Source: Poecilobothrus nobilitatus
Taxonomy: Eukaryota > Arthropoda > Insecta > Diptera > Dolichopodidae
DNA length: 64,000 bases
Assembly (NCBI GenBank): GCA_947095535.1
Contig: OX352772.1
Coordinates: 221,469,617 to 221,533,616, forward strand
Direction of reading: 5' to 3'
Below are positions 10,651 through 22,352 of the stretch, piece after piece; positions within the stretch are counted from its first letter, which is position 1, and every line of letters begins with the position of its first letter. The notes beneath the pieces were generated by a model that made no database searches, was not told where the DNA came from, and saw only the letters and a list, made by a program, of their open reading frames with translations. The position numbers were made by a program, and so were the translations under genes.

Positions 10651-12238
10651 TTATATTTGAAGAGGATATATTACTCCCCCCTCCTCAAGCATTTTTCTTG
10701 ATATGGTTGGTAAATAGTTAATATTTAATTCTGGTTTGTTTTCTTGAATTTGCAAATTAATCCTTTTTGATTTCCTTTGGTTTACAAAGTATAAAATTAG
10801 TACAATTAATGCTATAATAAGTAAAATTAAAATTAGTGTATAAAAAATTTTGTTATTATTTTTATATGACATTTTAATTCTTCAATTTATTTTATGTTTT
10901 CAATTTGTTTTAAATGAACATCTTTTAAGTTTGCTTTTAATTCTACATATTCTATATTTAAATAGTTTGGTAACATGATATGTTGAAATATATAATTTTC
11001 TTTGTTTGTTTTACAATATTATTTAATTCAACAGTACAATTACTAAATGAAATTAGACAGTTTTTGTTTAGTATATCAGTTATATTATTAGCAGAGGCTT
11101 TTAACATTAAGTTTTCAGCGTTTTTTACTAAAATAGTGTTTGAAGATATTTCAATAATTCTTAATTTTTTTTCAATTTCTTTACTACATTTATTAACATT
11201 AGAATTAATTAGATTTTGAATATATCCATCAGCATTTTTTAAATTTTTTACATACATATTATTTTCATCAATAAACGTTTTATTTTTGTGTGTAATGAAA
11301 TTCGAATTAATTAGAGAAATTTCTTCAAATTTGTCATTAGGTATTTGTGAGATTTTAATTTTTTGTGCTAATTGCTCAGATAAATTTTGGATTGAGATAA
11401 CGAAAATTAGTTTCTCATCCTTTTGATAAATTGAACTTTTAATTTCTTGATATTTAAATGAATCTATTTGGTAAAGTTCTATTTCTTCTGATGTTAGTAT
11501 AGAATTAGTAATTTATTAGTATAGAATTATTATAGTTAAAATTAGTATAGTTAGTATAGAATTAGAATTTAGTATTTTACTAATTTCTTGATTAAGGATA
11601 TTAATATTATTTAAAATTTGTAAAAAATGAATTTGTTTAATATGTTGGCGGTTTGTGTCTGTTACAGTGTTAAGAAGGTTTTCAGTTAGTATTCTGTCTT
11701 TAGATATTTGTTTCTGAAGAGTGTTTAAATTATTTTCTAAATCGTTGTTAATTTTAATTTGTTGATTGATTGCTGATATGGAATTATGGTTATTAAGGTC
11801 TACCTGCTGAAGATGTGATTAGATTTCAGCTCGATCATCATTATCCATAGCGCCGAATAACCATCTCAATGTGGAACTTCCAAAGTTGTTCAAACCTCGT
11901 TTTTTTCTGTATACAGTAACTGTTCTTATGTTACGGCTTGTTTTATTTATTTGAGTTTTATTGTTTAATAATAGTTAGGTCTTCAGTACCTTTGAAAAAT
12001 ATGATAGTAGATTGTTCGATTTTTGTTAAAGTCTCTTGTAGTCATTTGTATCTATAACGTGAAGTATTTTTGTGTAGTTTTCTATAATAGGAGTTTCGTG
12101 TAAATAGAGCATTTGAAATCCTCCTTGAGTGTCTAGTTTTTGTAACCGAAACATTGATTGTGTAGTATTTATAAGAAAAGAGAAAAATATGAAAATGAAA
12201 AGTTTAAATTTGTACATTTGAGTTTGAGGTTTGAACAT
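10651..12238 (-). pseudogene. env: Errantivirus env (envelope glycoprotein), broken
   Basis: The ATG is at 12,238. A hydrophobic signal-like segment (residues ~10-27) is followed within 70 codons by stops. Further left, in another frame at about 11,925-11,880, a basic furin-type site RKKRG is followed by the glycine/tryptophan-containing stretch typical of errantivirus fusion peptides, then Asn/Gln-rich coiled-coil-like sequence with stops. The C-terminal part (10,872-10,651) has a strong transmembrane segment (LILILLIIALIVLILYFV) and ends at the polypurine tract, with its last codons inside the LTR. At least four breaks make it non-functional. Confidence 0.75.
10676..10686 (-). promoter_or_regulatory. 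Polypurine tract of the gypsy element
   Basis: On the minus strand GAGGAGGGGGG immediately precedes the LTR start AGTAAT. It serves as primer for plus-strand DNA synthesis in LTR retrotransposons. The position at the LTR edge and within the last env codons fits errantiviruses. Confidence 0.8.
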
Positions 12239-12242
12239 TTGG

Positions 12243-13480
12243 TGTTGTTGTTTGACCTGAAACCAATTTAAATTTTCTTTTAATTCTGGAAGTGTGAATA
12301 TTACGATTATTATTATCTATTAATTTATTTCCTTCCAGTCGGCTTTCGATTTCTAGGTATCTTGCATTAGTTTTATATCTTTCTGCGTCAGGATTTTTAA
12401 CTAAAACTTCACCTGAGTTCCCTGGTTCAAAATCATTTCGACTTTTGTTTACTTTGTTTATGTTAATTACTTTTTTTTATGAATTAAATTTCTAATTTGT
12501 TCTAAGTTTGAAAATTTTTGGTTTAACTTCGATTGTCGAGTGGATTGAGTGATTGTATTTTTCCACTGAGAAAAACTTTATGTATTGTATTTAGTTTACA
12601 TTTTTGGTCTTCGAATATTCGAAGATGCTCATTAAGTGAGTTCTTTCGATATCAGAATTACCTGTATGGGACCTAGGTGAAGTGAAATGAACTTGAATAT
12701 TTTCTTCCCTGCAAAAATCTCTTATATTAAGGTTGTTAAATTCGTTATCTAGTACAAGTTTATTAGGTTTGCCTAATATAGCGAATCTAGTTCTAAAAAG
12801 ATCTATAATAGTTAAAGCATTTCTGTCAAGCAAATTTTGAATTATTAAATGCTTTAAAAATTTGTCGAAAGTTGTCAAAAACGTCAGTTTATAACAATAA
12901 AAAACATCGACATCTCTGCAAACGATATTTGGAGTTTAGTTTGAATTAAATGGCGATAATATTTTGCCTTATTGCATATATTGCAATTGTTTATAAATTT
13001 ATGAATTATTTCCTTTATTTTTGGAAAAAACCATTTTTTTCTTATTTCATTGAAGTTTTCAATTATACCCCGGTGATTTGAGTCGTTGTGAATTTTTTCT
13101 ATTATTACGATTGCTTTGTTTTCGTTTGGAATGTTTTCCGCTTGAATGGAGCATTTATAAAATTGTATATTATTATTATTCCCAAACAGTTCGATTAATT
13201 TTTGTTGTAGTATGTTATATTTTTCGTCATTCAATTTTGAAAAAATACCAATTTTTCCTTTTTGTACAACACGGCGTAATAGATCGCTCAAATAATTGTT
13301 GTCGCTCAATTCATTTTCTGTTATATATATTAGTTTATATTTGCCATATAATTTTTCTGTTTCAAACTCTTTTTCAGAGACAATGTGAATTTGTGTAAAG
13401 TATTTCTTAACTATATGGTCTACGATTGGAATGTGGTCTTCCAAATATTCGACACCACTATAAATTATAACCATATCACT
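12243..13480 (-). pseudogene. Gypsy pol integrase region
   Basis: The frame from 13,474 contains an H...H then CNIC zinc-binding pattern (HNDSNHRG, then FINNCNICNKAKY). The catalytic core from 12,878 shows LVLDNEFNN (second Asp) and GNSDIERTH (Glu); the first catalytic Asp lies in a broken stretch around 12,880-12,900. The C-terminal part in another frame has DFEPGNSGEVLVKNP and ends with IHTSRIKRKFK just before env. It would insert the viral cDNA; frameshifts and stops near 12,880 and 12,590 show it is dead. Confidence 0.75.
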
Positions 13481-13489
13481 GTTATTTTC

Positions 13490-13860
13490 GTTATTTACAT
13501 TTTCTGATATTTCATTTTGGTTTATTTCTTGTATATTTATGTCGATTCTGATGAGAAAATCAGCAACTTTGTTTTCGTTTCTCTTTAAATACTCTACATC
13601 GAACTCGTATTAATTTAACCTGATTTTCAATCGTTGTAATTTGGAATTAGGTTCTTTAAGTGAATGTAGCCAGGTAAGCGGCTAATGTTCAGTTCTAATA
13701 GTAAATTTAGTGCCATATAAATATGGGCGAAAATATTTGGTTAGCAAAGCAAATTGGGTGTCCATCTTGTGACAAAACGGCACCAATTACGAAGTTTGAA
13801 GCATGTGTTGTTAAAACAAATTGTTTTTTAAAATCTGGATACCGACTTTAAAGTTGGATA
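13490..13860 (-). pseudogene. Gypsy pol RNase H region, internally deleted
   Basis: Read leftwards: FVLTTHASNFVIGAVLSQDG, then FANQIFSP, then a jump to YGTKFTIRTEH and LTWLHSLKEPNSKLQ, YEFDVEYLKRNENKVADFL. The usual LTTDAS has His in place of the catalytic Asp, and RTDH has become RTEH. The segment holding the ELLAIV helix is missing (~25-30 codons). Frameshifts are also present. It normally removes RNA from the RNA:DNA hybrid. Confidence 0.65.
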
Positions 13861-14640
13861 ATTCGTTATCAGTTTTTTTAATTTATCAAAAGACAAAACG
13901 TAATTTTGGTCATTAATATTGTTTTTCTTATCTTTTTTTAAATAATTAGTCATGGATTTAGCTACTGCGGCGTAATCTCTTATAAACTTTCGGTAGTACC
14001 TTGTGATACCAAGCAAACTTTTTATCTGTTTTCTTGTTGTTGGTAGTTTGAGTTCTTTGATCAGTTTAATCTTATTGTCATTAGGTTTTATGCCATTAGG
14101 AGTGAGTACATGAGCTAAATACTCGGTATGTTTTGAAAAAAAGTTACATTTGTCAATCTGTATTTTTAGATTGTAATATCTAAGTCGTTTAAAGATAATA
14201 TTAATTGCTTCTAAATGTTCCTGTAAAGAAGTTGACAAAATTAATATGTCGTCGAGGTAAACGACACATATTTTATTTATTAAATCTCTTGAAACGTGGT
14301 TCATGACCCGTTGAAAAGTGACAGGAGCATTTTTCAGTCCAAAAGGCATATGAAGAAATTCGTAGTGACCCTGGGGGATTGAAAATGCTGGTTTACACCT
14401 GTCCTTTTCATTCACTAAAATTTGGTGGAACCCTTTTGCCAAATCTAAAGTGGTAAAGTATTGAGCTCTACCCAACTTGTCAAAAAGGGAGTCCATGTTT
14501 AAGGGATAGGAAATTTGTCGTCCGTGGTAATTTCGTTTAATTTCCCATAATCCACTACAATTCTCAACTTAGGTTAACCCTAGCTATCTATTTTCTTTAG
14601 AACAACCCAAATTGGAGAATTTGTTTTACTTCAGTTATAT
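13828..14640 (-). pseudogene. Gypsy pol reverse transcriptase
   Basis: The N-terminal part is in a broken frame at 14,600-14,500 (SPIWVVLKK, then LRIVVDYGKLNEIT and DDKFPIP). The main frame from 14,496 reads FTTLDLAKGFHQI (motif A), FLHMPFGLKNAPVTFQRVM (motif B) and VVYLDDILI (catalytic YLDD), then the thumb with LLGITRYYRKFI. All RT motifs are present and the long frame is uninterrupted to 13,828, so this is the best-preserved part of the element. Confidence 0.85.
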
Positions 14641-15235
14641 GGGTTACACTATCTCCCTCCTTGTAAAAAAAATCATTATTTTTTGATAAAGTTTCTTTTA
14701 AAATTTTACACTCTTCGGTGTTCATTAGTTCAGTTTGTAAATTTTGGAAAATAGCATAATGGTTTATATTCAAAATTTCCAACTGAAAAATTTCATTATA
14801 TAGGCAAGAATTTTTAAATTTGATTTTAACACCATTAACTTCGATTGTACTTTCTAGTAAATCGATTTTAACACCAATCGGTGTAATTACATTTTGCCCT
14901 AGGATCGCACCAAAGTTTTTATTATTTAAATTGTAAACTTTCCAACTCATCGTAGTATTTTCATTAAATTCAGAAGGAGTTTTCGTGATAATTTCACTTT
15001 CTATATTTTGTCCCCCATTAAGGTTGTTAAACAAATGGGTATTTTTAATTTTAATTGTCTTTCTAATGGAAAAATATTTGGATTAAGTATTGATGTAGCA
15101 GCACCAGTATCTATTAGACAATCAATTTTTACATTGTCGATAGTAAGTTCTGCTATGGGTAATTGGTTGTTGGAGGCGAAGTTTGAAAATTTTCTATACG
15201 ATATGAATTTTCTGTATTATTACTAATTGTTATTG
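14597..15235 (-). pseudogene. Gypsy pol aspartic protease and connector
   Basis: At 15,120-15,080 the minus strand reads KIDCLIDTGAATSILNPN, the catalytic DTGA motif of retroviral proteases, after the strand segment PIAELTIDN. A frameshift at ~15,030 leads to a 145-codon frame with FGAILGQNVITPIG (flap/dimer end of the protease) and the linker to RT ending near HITEVKQ. It processes the Gag and Pol precursors in intact relatives. Confidence 0.7.
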
Positions 15236-16187
15236 CTGTTTGTAGTATTATGGTCAACCTCCATTGATTCGTAATTATTATTGTTATTGCGCCACCTATT
15301 ATTACTAAAATTTGTATTTCTATTATTTGAAAAAAAATTTCTAGTATTTTAGCTATGATTACTATTGTTAAGAAATTGGTTGCGATAACCATTTTGATTA
15401 TAATTGTTTTGTCTTTCATTGTTATTATGATTGTTACAGCAAAAGTTATTGTTATTAGTGAAATTATTATTATTACTACTATTCGGACCGCGATTGTAAT
15501 TATTAATGTGTGAATTTCTATTAAAACGGTTTGTCCTAGAATTTGAATTGAAATTATCATTACGACCAACTGTGATCCCCGTTTGCAAAATTCGTTATAG
15601 GCTTCTTCTAAACATTTTACATTTTTTGTTCTTAAATAAATAGAGTCATTCCTATTTATTTTAGAAAGGAATTTCTCTAAAATACTAATCTCATTACACG
15701 TTGGCTTATAAGCATTTGGTTTTAATTGATCTAATTGATACTTATAATTAAGTTTATCTAATATACTACTTAGGTCATTATAAAGTTGAATTACCGATCG
15801 AAATTGTATTTTTTCTGCCTATTCTTTTAACTTCAGATATGTTTCCTGTACGCCAAACGATTTTATTAGTTGTTCTTTTATCTGGACCCATGTAGCCTTG
15901 TTTAATCTCCTGATGGACACAGCAGCTTAGCTCTGAATTTTTGCCAAGAGTATTCTCGTTACATATTTATGTTGTTCTTCATCAGTTAGCATTCCTGTCA
16001 GCGACTCTACTTCATTAATAAAACTGGATACTTCATATTATCCGGTCCCAGTAAATTCTGGAACAGCTCTGGCTTCCTTTACAATGCCATTTAAAGTAAA
16101 GCCTGTGACTACCATAGTTTGATTATTTGTTTGTATTATTAACGCTTGAAATACTAATGCAATTCTGTCTAACTCAGAACTGCTCAT
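15236..16187 (-). pseudogene. gag: Gypsy gag, errantivirus type
   Basis: The ATG at 16,187-16,185 begins MSSSELDRIALVFQALI, followed by AVPEFTGTG, a stop, and SSFINEVESL, ILEKFLSKINRNDS and KCLEEAYNEFCKRG. A frameshift near 15,590 leads to an Asn-rich nucleocapsid-like tail (residues such as NRNSHINNYNRGPNSSNNNN) and YESMEVDH close to pol. It has no CCHC knuckles, as in 17.6/297-type Gag. At least three stops or shifts interrupt it. Role: virus-like particle shell. Confidence 0.7.
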
Positions 16188-16214
16188 TAAATAAATTTGA
16201 AAGAACGTTTACAT

Positions 16215-17832
16215 TTATACCCGATAAGTATCGGGTATAATAATATTGCTCCTCCGTTTGTAACACCTCGAAAAAAGCGAGCTAGATATACCTTCAAAGG
16301 TATGGATCGGATCAGAAAAAAATTCTAAGTCGATTGAGCCATGTCCGTCCGTCCGTCAGCACGCTAACTCAAAAACTAAGAAAGCAAGAATCTTGAAGTT
16401 TACACAAAATATTCTGGGAGCAATTTGTAGGTTCCCTACATTTTTTGGTTGGGTTCCGACCAAAACTTCGGGTAGCTCTCGAACACCAAACTTTTAGATC
16501 CCCACATTTTTTTTGAAATAGAGCTATGAAATTTTAACAGCTGATAGATCTTATAAAAATATTAATTTTATTTTTAATAACTTTTTTTTGTAGCCCCACC
16601 CGTTACGGAGGTACAGCTCCTCAAATGTTCAAAAAAGCTCTATATTTAAATTGTTATAGCACAAGTTGTATAATGTATATCTTCATTTTAAAAGCGCCAA
16701 ACGATTACTGCTTTTATTAGCTTTAAAAGTATATATATTATAAATATATACTTGTGGCATACGGTGTTTTAATTTACCGTTATGCGAAACTCAAATTTTG
16801 CAAAATCCTTTAACCGTTCTATCTTCTAAACGGTTTATGCTGGAAACTTGCAATTTTGACAAAAGTTAGGTCTTTGAAAATAAGTATGAGTCATTCCAGA
16901 AATTTTTTTTGTATCACCCCCCGTTTAGGAGCTGTAAGGGGACAAAAACTGAAAAATTCCTATTTTTAAACACCTGTAACTTAACACCTGCTGAAATGTT
17001 TTTGAAGTAATATACAAAAGTTAAAGCTTCAACATTATACTCTTATTTCTGTTAACAATTTTTTTTTAATAATATAGGGTTACTTTATAATTGACGAAAG
17101 TGTTACTTAATTTTTTCAAATTTTCTAACAAATTTCTTTAACGAATTTTTTGTATTTTGTTTTACTCGATAATTTGAAATTGTTGAGGATATAATGCGTA
17201 GTACAAAAAAATGTAAATAAATAAACAACATAACGGTTGCTTGAAGAATTTTTATTTATATGATATTGATATACATACATACTTATATAATAACATGTTG
17301 ATTTACATATCGTATATGTCACTGATGAATGAATGATAAGAGTATAGATCTATATTATATAGCGCCGTATTAACATACATACATACATGTATTGTATTGT
17401 AATTATAAGAAATTATTCTATGAATGGAAATATTTTTAAAGAAATATTGCAATTATGGCTATATACTTATAACAATATAAATATACTATGTGCGCATTAA
17501 TACAATATAATATTTAAAATTATATTTACTATTTTGTAATTTAATATACATTTACCGCTTAGTATTAAATGGTACTATAGAATATTTGAAAAAGTTTTGG
17601 ATTGATAATCGTTACGTGGAAGGTTAGAATCTCCTTTTGAAGAATGTATAAACATATAGTTTGAATGTATGTACAACCCATATTTCTAGAAATTATAAAA
17701 TTCACCCAAATTATTTTAAAATACTAAAATATTAAAAAAAATAATATTGTAAACAGAGTGACAGGCTATGAACATACTAAGGGGTCGTACGGGTATCTAA
17801 GAGTTGACAAAGGCAACTGTATTCTTTCTCGT
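16215..17832 (+). mobile_element. Helentron-like element B1
   Basis: The 5' end TTATACCCGATAAGTATCGG is followed by GTATAA, the core GTTTGTAACACCTCGAAA, AAGCGAGCTAGATATACCTT, a GTCC microsatellite (about 16,345-16,358) and ~1.4 kb of non-coding sequence. The 3' end has GTACGGGTATC (inverse of the 5' end), hairpin AGTTG/CAACT (about 17,803-17,819) and GTATTCTTTCTCGTTTT. It is inserted in the gypsy 5' leader between gag and the PBS. Full-length relative of B3 and B4; encodes nothing. Confidence 0.7.
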
Positions 17833-18120
17833 TTTTTCTTCTTTTAACACCGATCAATACTTGAAAGTAACACTGTTTTTATTTTTTTTTTGTTTTTATT
17901 TTTATAAAAATGTTATTGTTTTAAATAATATACGGCAAAAATAGAAATTATTTATGAAGTTCACTTTTTATTTATTTTTTTTTTTTTGAAAGTTCAACAA
18001 GTTCATATTTTGTTTTTCTTAAAAAAAATATTTTTATGAACTGTTTTTAAATTAATTTCTGAATTTTATTTCCGATTTATTATTGTTTTTAATATATTAT
18101 TATTTAAAAGAGTATCGGTA
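17833..18120 (-). other. Gypsy 5' leader, non-coding
   Basis: AT-rich sequence between the primer-binding site and Helentron B1 with poly-T/poly-A runs. No gene or strong motif seen. It would be the untranslated leader of the retrotransposon. Confidence 0.6.
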
Positions 18121-18137
18121 TCCTACCGACTGCGCCA
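18121..18137 (-). promoter_or_regulatory. Primer-binding site, tRNA-Ser type
   Basis: On the minus strand TGGCGCAGTCGGTAGGA begins at the last base of the 5' LTR (shared T at 18,137). TGG pairs with the tRNA CCA end and CGCAGTCG with a dipteran tRNA-Ser acceptor stem, as in 17.6 and 297. It primes minus-strand DNA synthesis. Confidence 0.8.
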
Positions 18138-18392
18138 CTTTTGTATATTTCAAAATTAATTATTAAATAAAAAAGAATAAAAAATTATATTATTTTTATA
18201 AAAATGTTTTATTCAATTATTGTTTTTCTAAAATTAACTTATAACGTTACAATTTTATTATTTAATTTTATTCCTAGAAAATATTATAATACAAAAATTG
18301 GATATGACTTTCCAATTTAAAATCAAACTTAACACTGAATTTTCTAAAGAAAGGAAAAATTAACCAACGCTTCAATTTTTCCTAATTTCTAC

Positions 18393-19423
18393 AAAAACAA
18401 GTAAATGTAGCAGTAAGTCGATGCAACCGACTTATTAATACCATACACCTGAATAATTCGAATTAAATTAAAAACCCATAAGTTTTTTTGGCAGCTGCTT
18501 GAACTTCTTCCCTTTTCTGTCTTATTCAACTCGAATTTCATGAACGTAAAAGAGGCATCCTCTTGGGACATGCTTGACACCTTTGTAAAAAATTTTAAGT
18601 TTCTATCTTTATTAATTTCGAAGATTGTTAGTCCTTGGGAGGTGTATATCAGGTACCAGAATTACCACTCCAATTCATCGAATCCATCTCAGGAACATAA
18701 AGAAAACATGCCAGAGCACTATTGTACTAAATATAAAGGTTCTACTTTTGTTGGTTTTGGAGATAAGCTCGTTGCTCTTGTGCTCGTCCGGAAGTTTCCA
18801 AAATACGAACCCATGGTTCAAATTCTTTCAAATGTCAGCTTCCAATTTTACAGAAAAGGAAACATAACAGCTGAACACCTTTGTACTAAAAATAAAAGTT
18901 CTATCTTTGTTGGTTCCGGAGATATACTCGTTTGCTCTTGGGCTCGTTCGGAAGATTCCAAGATAAGAACCCATGAACCAAATCCTCTCAAATTTCAGAG
19001 ACTTAAATAAAACATGAAAGAACACCACTCTGCCAAATTTAAAGGTTATATCTTAGTTGGTTTTGGAGATAATCTCATTTGCTCTGAGGTTAGTTCGGAA
19101 GCTTCTAAAATCCAAACCCATGGACCATATCCTCTTAAATTTCAGAGACATAAATCGAACGGGAAGAAACATCATTGTACAAAATTTAAAGGTTCTATCT
19201 TAGTTGGTTTTGGAGATAATCTTATTTGCCCTGGTGCTCGTTCGGAAGCTTCTAAAATCCAAACCCATGGACCAAATCTTCTTAAATTTCAGAGACATAA
19301 ATCGAACGGGAAGGAACATCATTGTACAAAATTTAAACGTTCTATCTTTGTTGGTCTTGGAGATAATCTCGTTTGCTCCGGAATCATTCGGAACCCATGG
19401 ACCGATTTTCTCCAAACCTCGAA
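18393..19423 (-). mobile_element. Helentron A', 3' portion only, joined to B'
   Basis: Starts on the plus strand with the family A 3' terminus (ACAAGTAAATGTAG, hairpin TAAGTCG/CGACTTA) and continues into a tandem array. It lacks the family A 5' end, because at ~19,424 it changes abruptly into a plus-strand family B copy. The closest relative is the full element at 56,184-57,313, which has the same array. Confidence 0.7.
18540..19420. repeat. ~147-bp tandem repeats inside Helentron A'
   Basis: The phrase AAATTTAAAGGTTCTATCTT recurs at about 18,888, 19,035, 19,182 and 19,329 (147-bp steps). Earlier units sit at about 18,583 and 18,729. Units carry TTGGTTTTGGAGATAATCTC and GTTCGGAAG. Diverged from, but related to, the 142-bp array in A1 (shared TTTCTATCTTTATTAATTTC). 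Confidence 0.85.
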
Positions 19424-20952
19424 ATAAGCGAGCTAGATATACCTTCAAAGGTATGGATCGGATCAGAAAAAAAATCTAAGTCGATTGAGCCATGTCCGTC
19501 CGTCCGCTAACTCAAAAACTAAGAAAGCTAGAATCTTGAAGTTTACACAAAATATTCTGGGAGCAATTTGTAGATTCCTTATTTTTTTTTGGTTAGGTTC
19601 CGACTAGAACTTCGGGTAGCTCTCGAACACCAAACATTTAGATCCCACATTTTTTTTGAAATAGAGCTATGAAATTTTAACTGCTGATAGATCTTATAAA
19701 AATATTAATTTTATTTTTAATAACCCGTTACGGAGCAACAGCTCCCCAAATGTTCAAAAAAGCTCTATATTTAAATTGTTATACCACAAGTTGTATAAGG
19801 TATATCTTTATTTTGAAAACGGCAAACGATTACTGCTTTTATTAGCTTTAAAAGTATATATACAATAAATATATAGTTGTGGCATACGGTCTCTTAATTT
19901 ACTGTTATGCGAAACAAAAATTTTGAAAAAACTTTTTAACCCTTCTATCTTCTAAACGGTTTATGTTGGAAACTTGAAATTTTGATAGAAGTTAGATCTT
20001 TGAAAATAAGTATGACTCATTTCAGAATTTTTTTTTGTATCACCCCCCGTTTAGGAGCTGTAAGAGGTCAAAAACTGAAAATTTCCTATTTTTAAACACC
20101 TGTAACTTGAACACCTGTTAAAATTTTTTTGAAGTAATACACAAAAATAAAAGCTTCAACATTATACTCTTATTTTTGTTAACAACTTTTTTTAATAATA
20201 TAGGATTACTTTATAATTGACGAAAGTGTTACTTGATTTTTTAAAATTTTCTAATAAATTTCTTTAACGAATTTTTTGCATTTTGTTTACTCGATAATTT
20301 GAAATTGTTTTGGATACAATGCGTAGTACAAAAAATGTAAATAAATAAACAACATAACGGTTGCTTGAAGAATTTTTATTTATATGATATTGTATAATAT
20401 ACTTATATAATATCATGTTTATTTACATATCGTATATGTCACCGATTTATGAATGATAATAGTATAGATGTATATTATATAGCGCCGTATTGACAAACAT
20501 ACATATATGTATTTTATTGTACTTATAAGAAATTGTTCTATGAATGGAAATATTTTTAAAGAAATATTGCAATGTATGGCGATATACTTATAACAATATA
20601 AATGTACATAGTATAAATATATAATATAATATTTAAAATTATATTTACTATTTTGTAATTTAATATACATTTACCGCTTAGTATTAAATGGTACTATAGA
20701 ATATTTGAAAAAGTTTTGGATTGATAATCGTTATGTGGAAGGTTAAAATCTGCTTTTGAAGAATGTATAAACATATAGTTTGAATATATGTACAACCCAT
20801 AGTTCTAAAAATTATAAAATTCACCCAAATTATTTTAAAATACTAAAATATTAAAAAAATAATATTGTAAGCAGAGTGACAGGCTGTGGAAATACTAACA
20901 GTTCGTACGCGTATCTAAGAGTTGACAAAGGCAACTGTATTTTTCCTCGTTT
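19424..20952 (+). mobile_element. Helentron B', missing its 5' terminus
   Basis: Begins mid-core (CCTCGAAATAAGCGAGCTAG) without the TATACCCG palindrome, then matches B1 and B3 throughout. It ends with hairpin AGTTG/CAACT and GTATTTTTCCTCGTTTT next to LTR sequence at 20,953. Head-to-head fused with A'. Confidence 0.7.
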
Positions 20953-21045
20953 TTTATATTTTTACTTTCCCATGAAATAATTAGTTACGCAACAAAACAA
21001 AATTTATTGCATTATAAGTGTCGCGCAACATGCCAAATTAAAACA

Positions 21046-22352
21046 AACAAGGTAGAATGTAAACCAACGGTTTTTAAAAGCGCACATTTCCAAAACTCAA
21101 TACAAACTGTTTAGAAGTGTGACTTACACAAAAATTTGAAAATTTCTTGTAATAAGAAAAAATGTGAAAATAGGACATTTTTGAAATTTTGAGCAGCCGT
21201 AAGTCCGGAATCCTATATAACTAAGGAAAGCCGTTAACACACGTAAAAATATATTATGGAACCTTTGATTTTCTTGTCTTGCCGAAGAAAAATTTGTACA
21301 GGTGCCTAAGTTGCAGGTGTCTAAAAATAGCAAATTTTCAATTTTTGAGGCGTAATAATTCTTAAAGAGGGGGCTTTACCAAAAAATTTTCTTAGGAAAC
21401 TTATACTAATTCTAAAAGTTCTTAACTGTCTCAAAATTTCAGGTTCCTATCTAAAAGCGTAACGGAGTTTTGAAAAAAGAAATTTCATGCAAAATGTGGT
21501 TTTCACATAACGGTAAATTTAAATAGTTAATAAATAGTAAATAATTACAAAATATTACATAATTTTGATATTGTTTTATATAGAAAATAAAATTTTCGAT
21601 CTTCTGGCGGTTTTAGATTGCAAAATTATTACGCAGAGCCCAAGATATATACATCTTTTTCGCAATTTTGAAGAGCTGCAACTTTGGAACCCTTTACAAC
21701 TAAAGTAAACCTTTAACACACGTAAAAATATATTGTTGTAGCTTTAATATTTATATCTTGCAGAAGCAAAATGTGTACAGGTTCCTAAGTTACAGGTGTT
21801 TAAAAATAGCAAATTTTCAATTTTTAAGCCCTAATAGCTCATAAACAGGGTGTGGTCCGAAAAAAATTTCTGAGCAAACTTATACTAATTCTAAAAGTTC
21901 TTTCTTGCCTCAAAATTTCAAGCTTCTATCTAGAAGCGTGCCGGAGTTATGAAAGTAGAAAAATCATGCAAAATTTGGTTTTCACATAACGGTAAATTTA
22001 AATACTAAATTTAAAAAAATTGTATAATTGTGATATTAATTTACAAAGATAAAAGAAATACCTGTCAAATGGCGTTTTCAGATTGAAAAAATCTTAAGCA
22101 GAACATAAGATATATGCATTTAAAAATAAGGCTTTTTCAAAGTTTGAGGGGCTGTAGCTTCGTAATGGGGGGGGGCCTACATGAAAAAGTTGTTCCACAA
22201 AATTATTTTTTTTATGAGACCTACCTATGGTTAAAATATTTTTTCTCTATCTTTAACGGTGTAGAAATTTTGCAAACAGACGGACGGACGGACGGTCGGA
22301 CAGAGTGAAACTAATAAGCACATTTTTTCAAAATTTTTTTGGAAATGTGCTA
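21046..22352 (-). mobile_element. Helentron-like element C
   Basis: The 5' end at 22,352 reads TTAGCACATTTCCAAAAA with an inverse GTGCTTATTAG nearby, then a short GTCC/GTCT block (about 22,278-22,300). The 3' end has GGAAATGTGCG (inverse of the 5' end), hairpin AAACC/GGTTT (about 21,060-21,074) and ACATTCTACCTTGTTT. The interior (~1.2 kb) is non-coding and unrelated to A or B. It sits at the same LTR position as A1. Confidence 0.6.

Larger units (their letters stand above)
8844..10675 (-). repeat. 3' LTR of the gypsy element, with Helentron A1 inside
   Basis: Matches the right LTR in two blocks: 8,844-9,289 and 10,350-10,675. The 1.06-kb insert is Helentron A1. Native length is about 770 bp. 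The LTR ends are ACTTTTG at 8,844 and ...TTACT at 10,675 on the plus strand. About 110 bp near 9,105-9,215 has no counterpart in the right LTR. Confidence 0.85.

Noticed and set aside
10980..11219. 79-codon hydrophobic plus-strand frame
   Set aside because: Antisense to the broken env region of the gypsy element; no independent support.
15153..15569. 138-codon Ile/Val/Thr-rich frame on the minus strand
   Set aside because: It is a shifted reading of the Asn-rich gag tail and protease start (AAT repeats read as ATA/TAA frames).
18540..19430. Overlapping 80-156-codon frames in the 18.5-19.4 kb tandem array
   Set aside because: The same peptide phrases recur every 147 bp and on the opposite strand in the A2 copy; they are by-products of a non-coding minisatellite.
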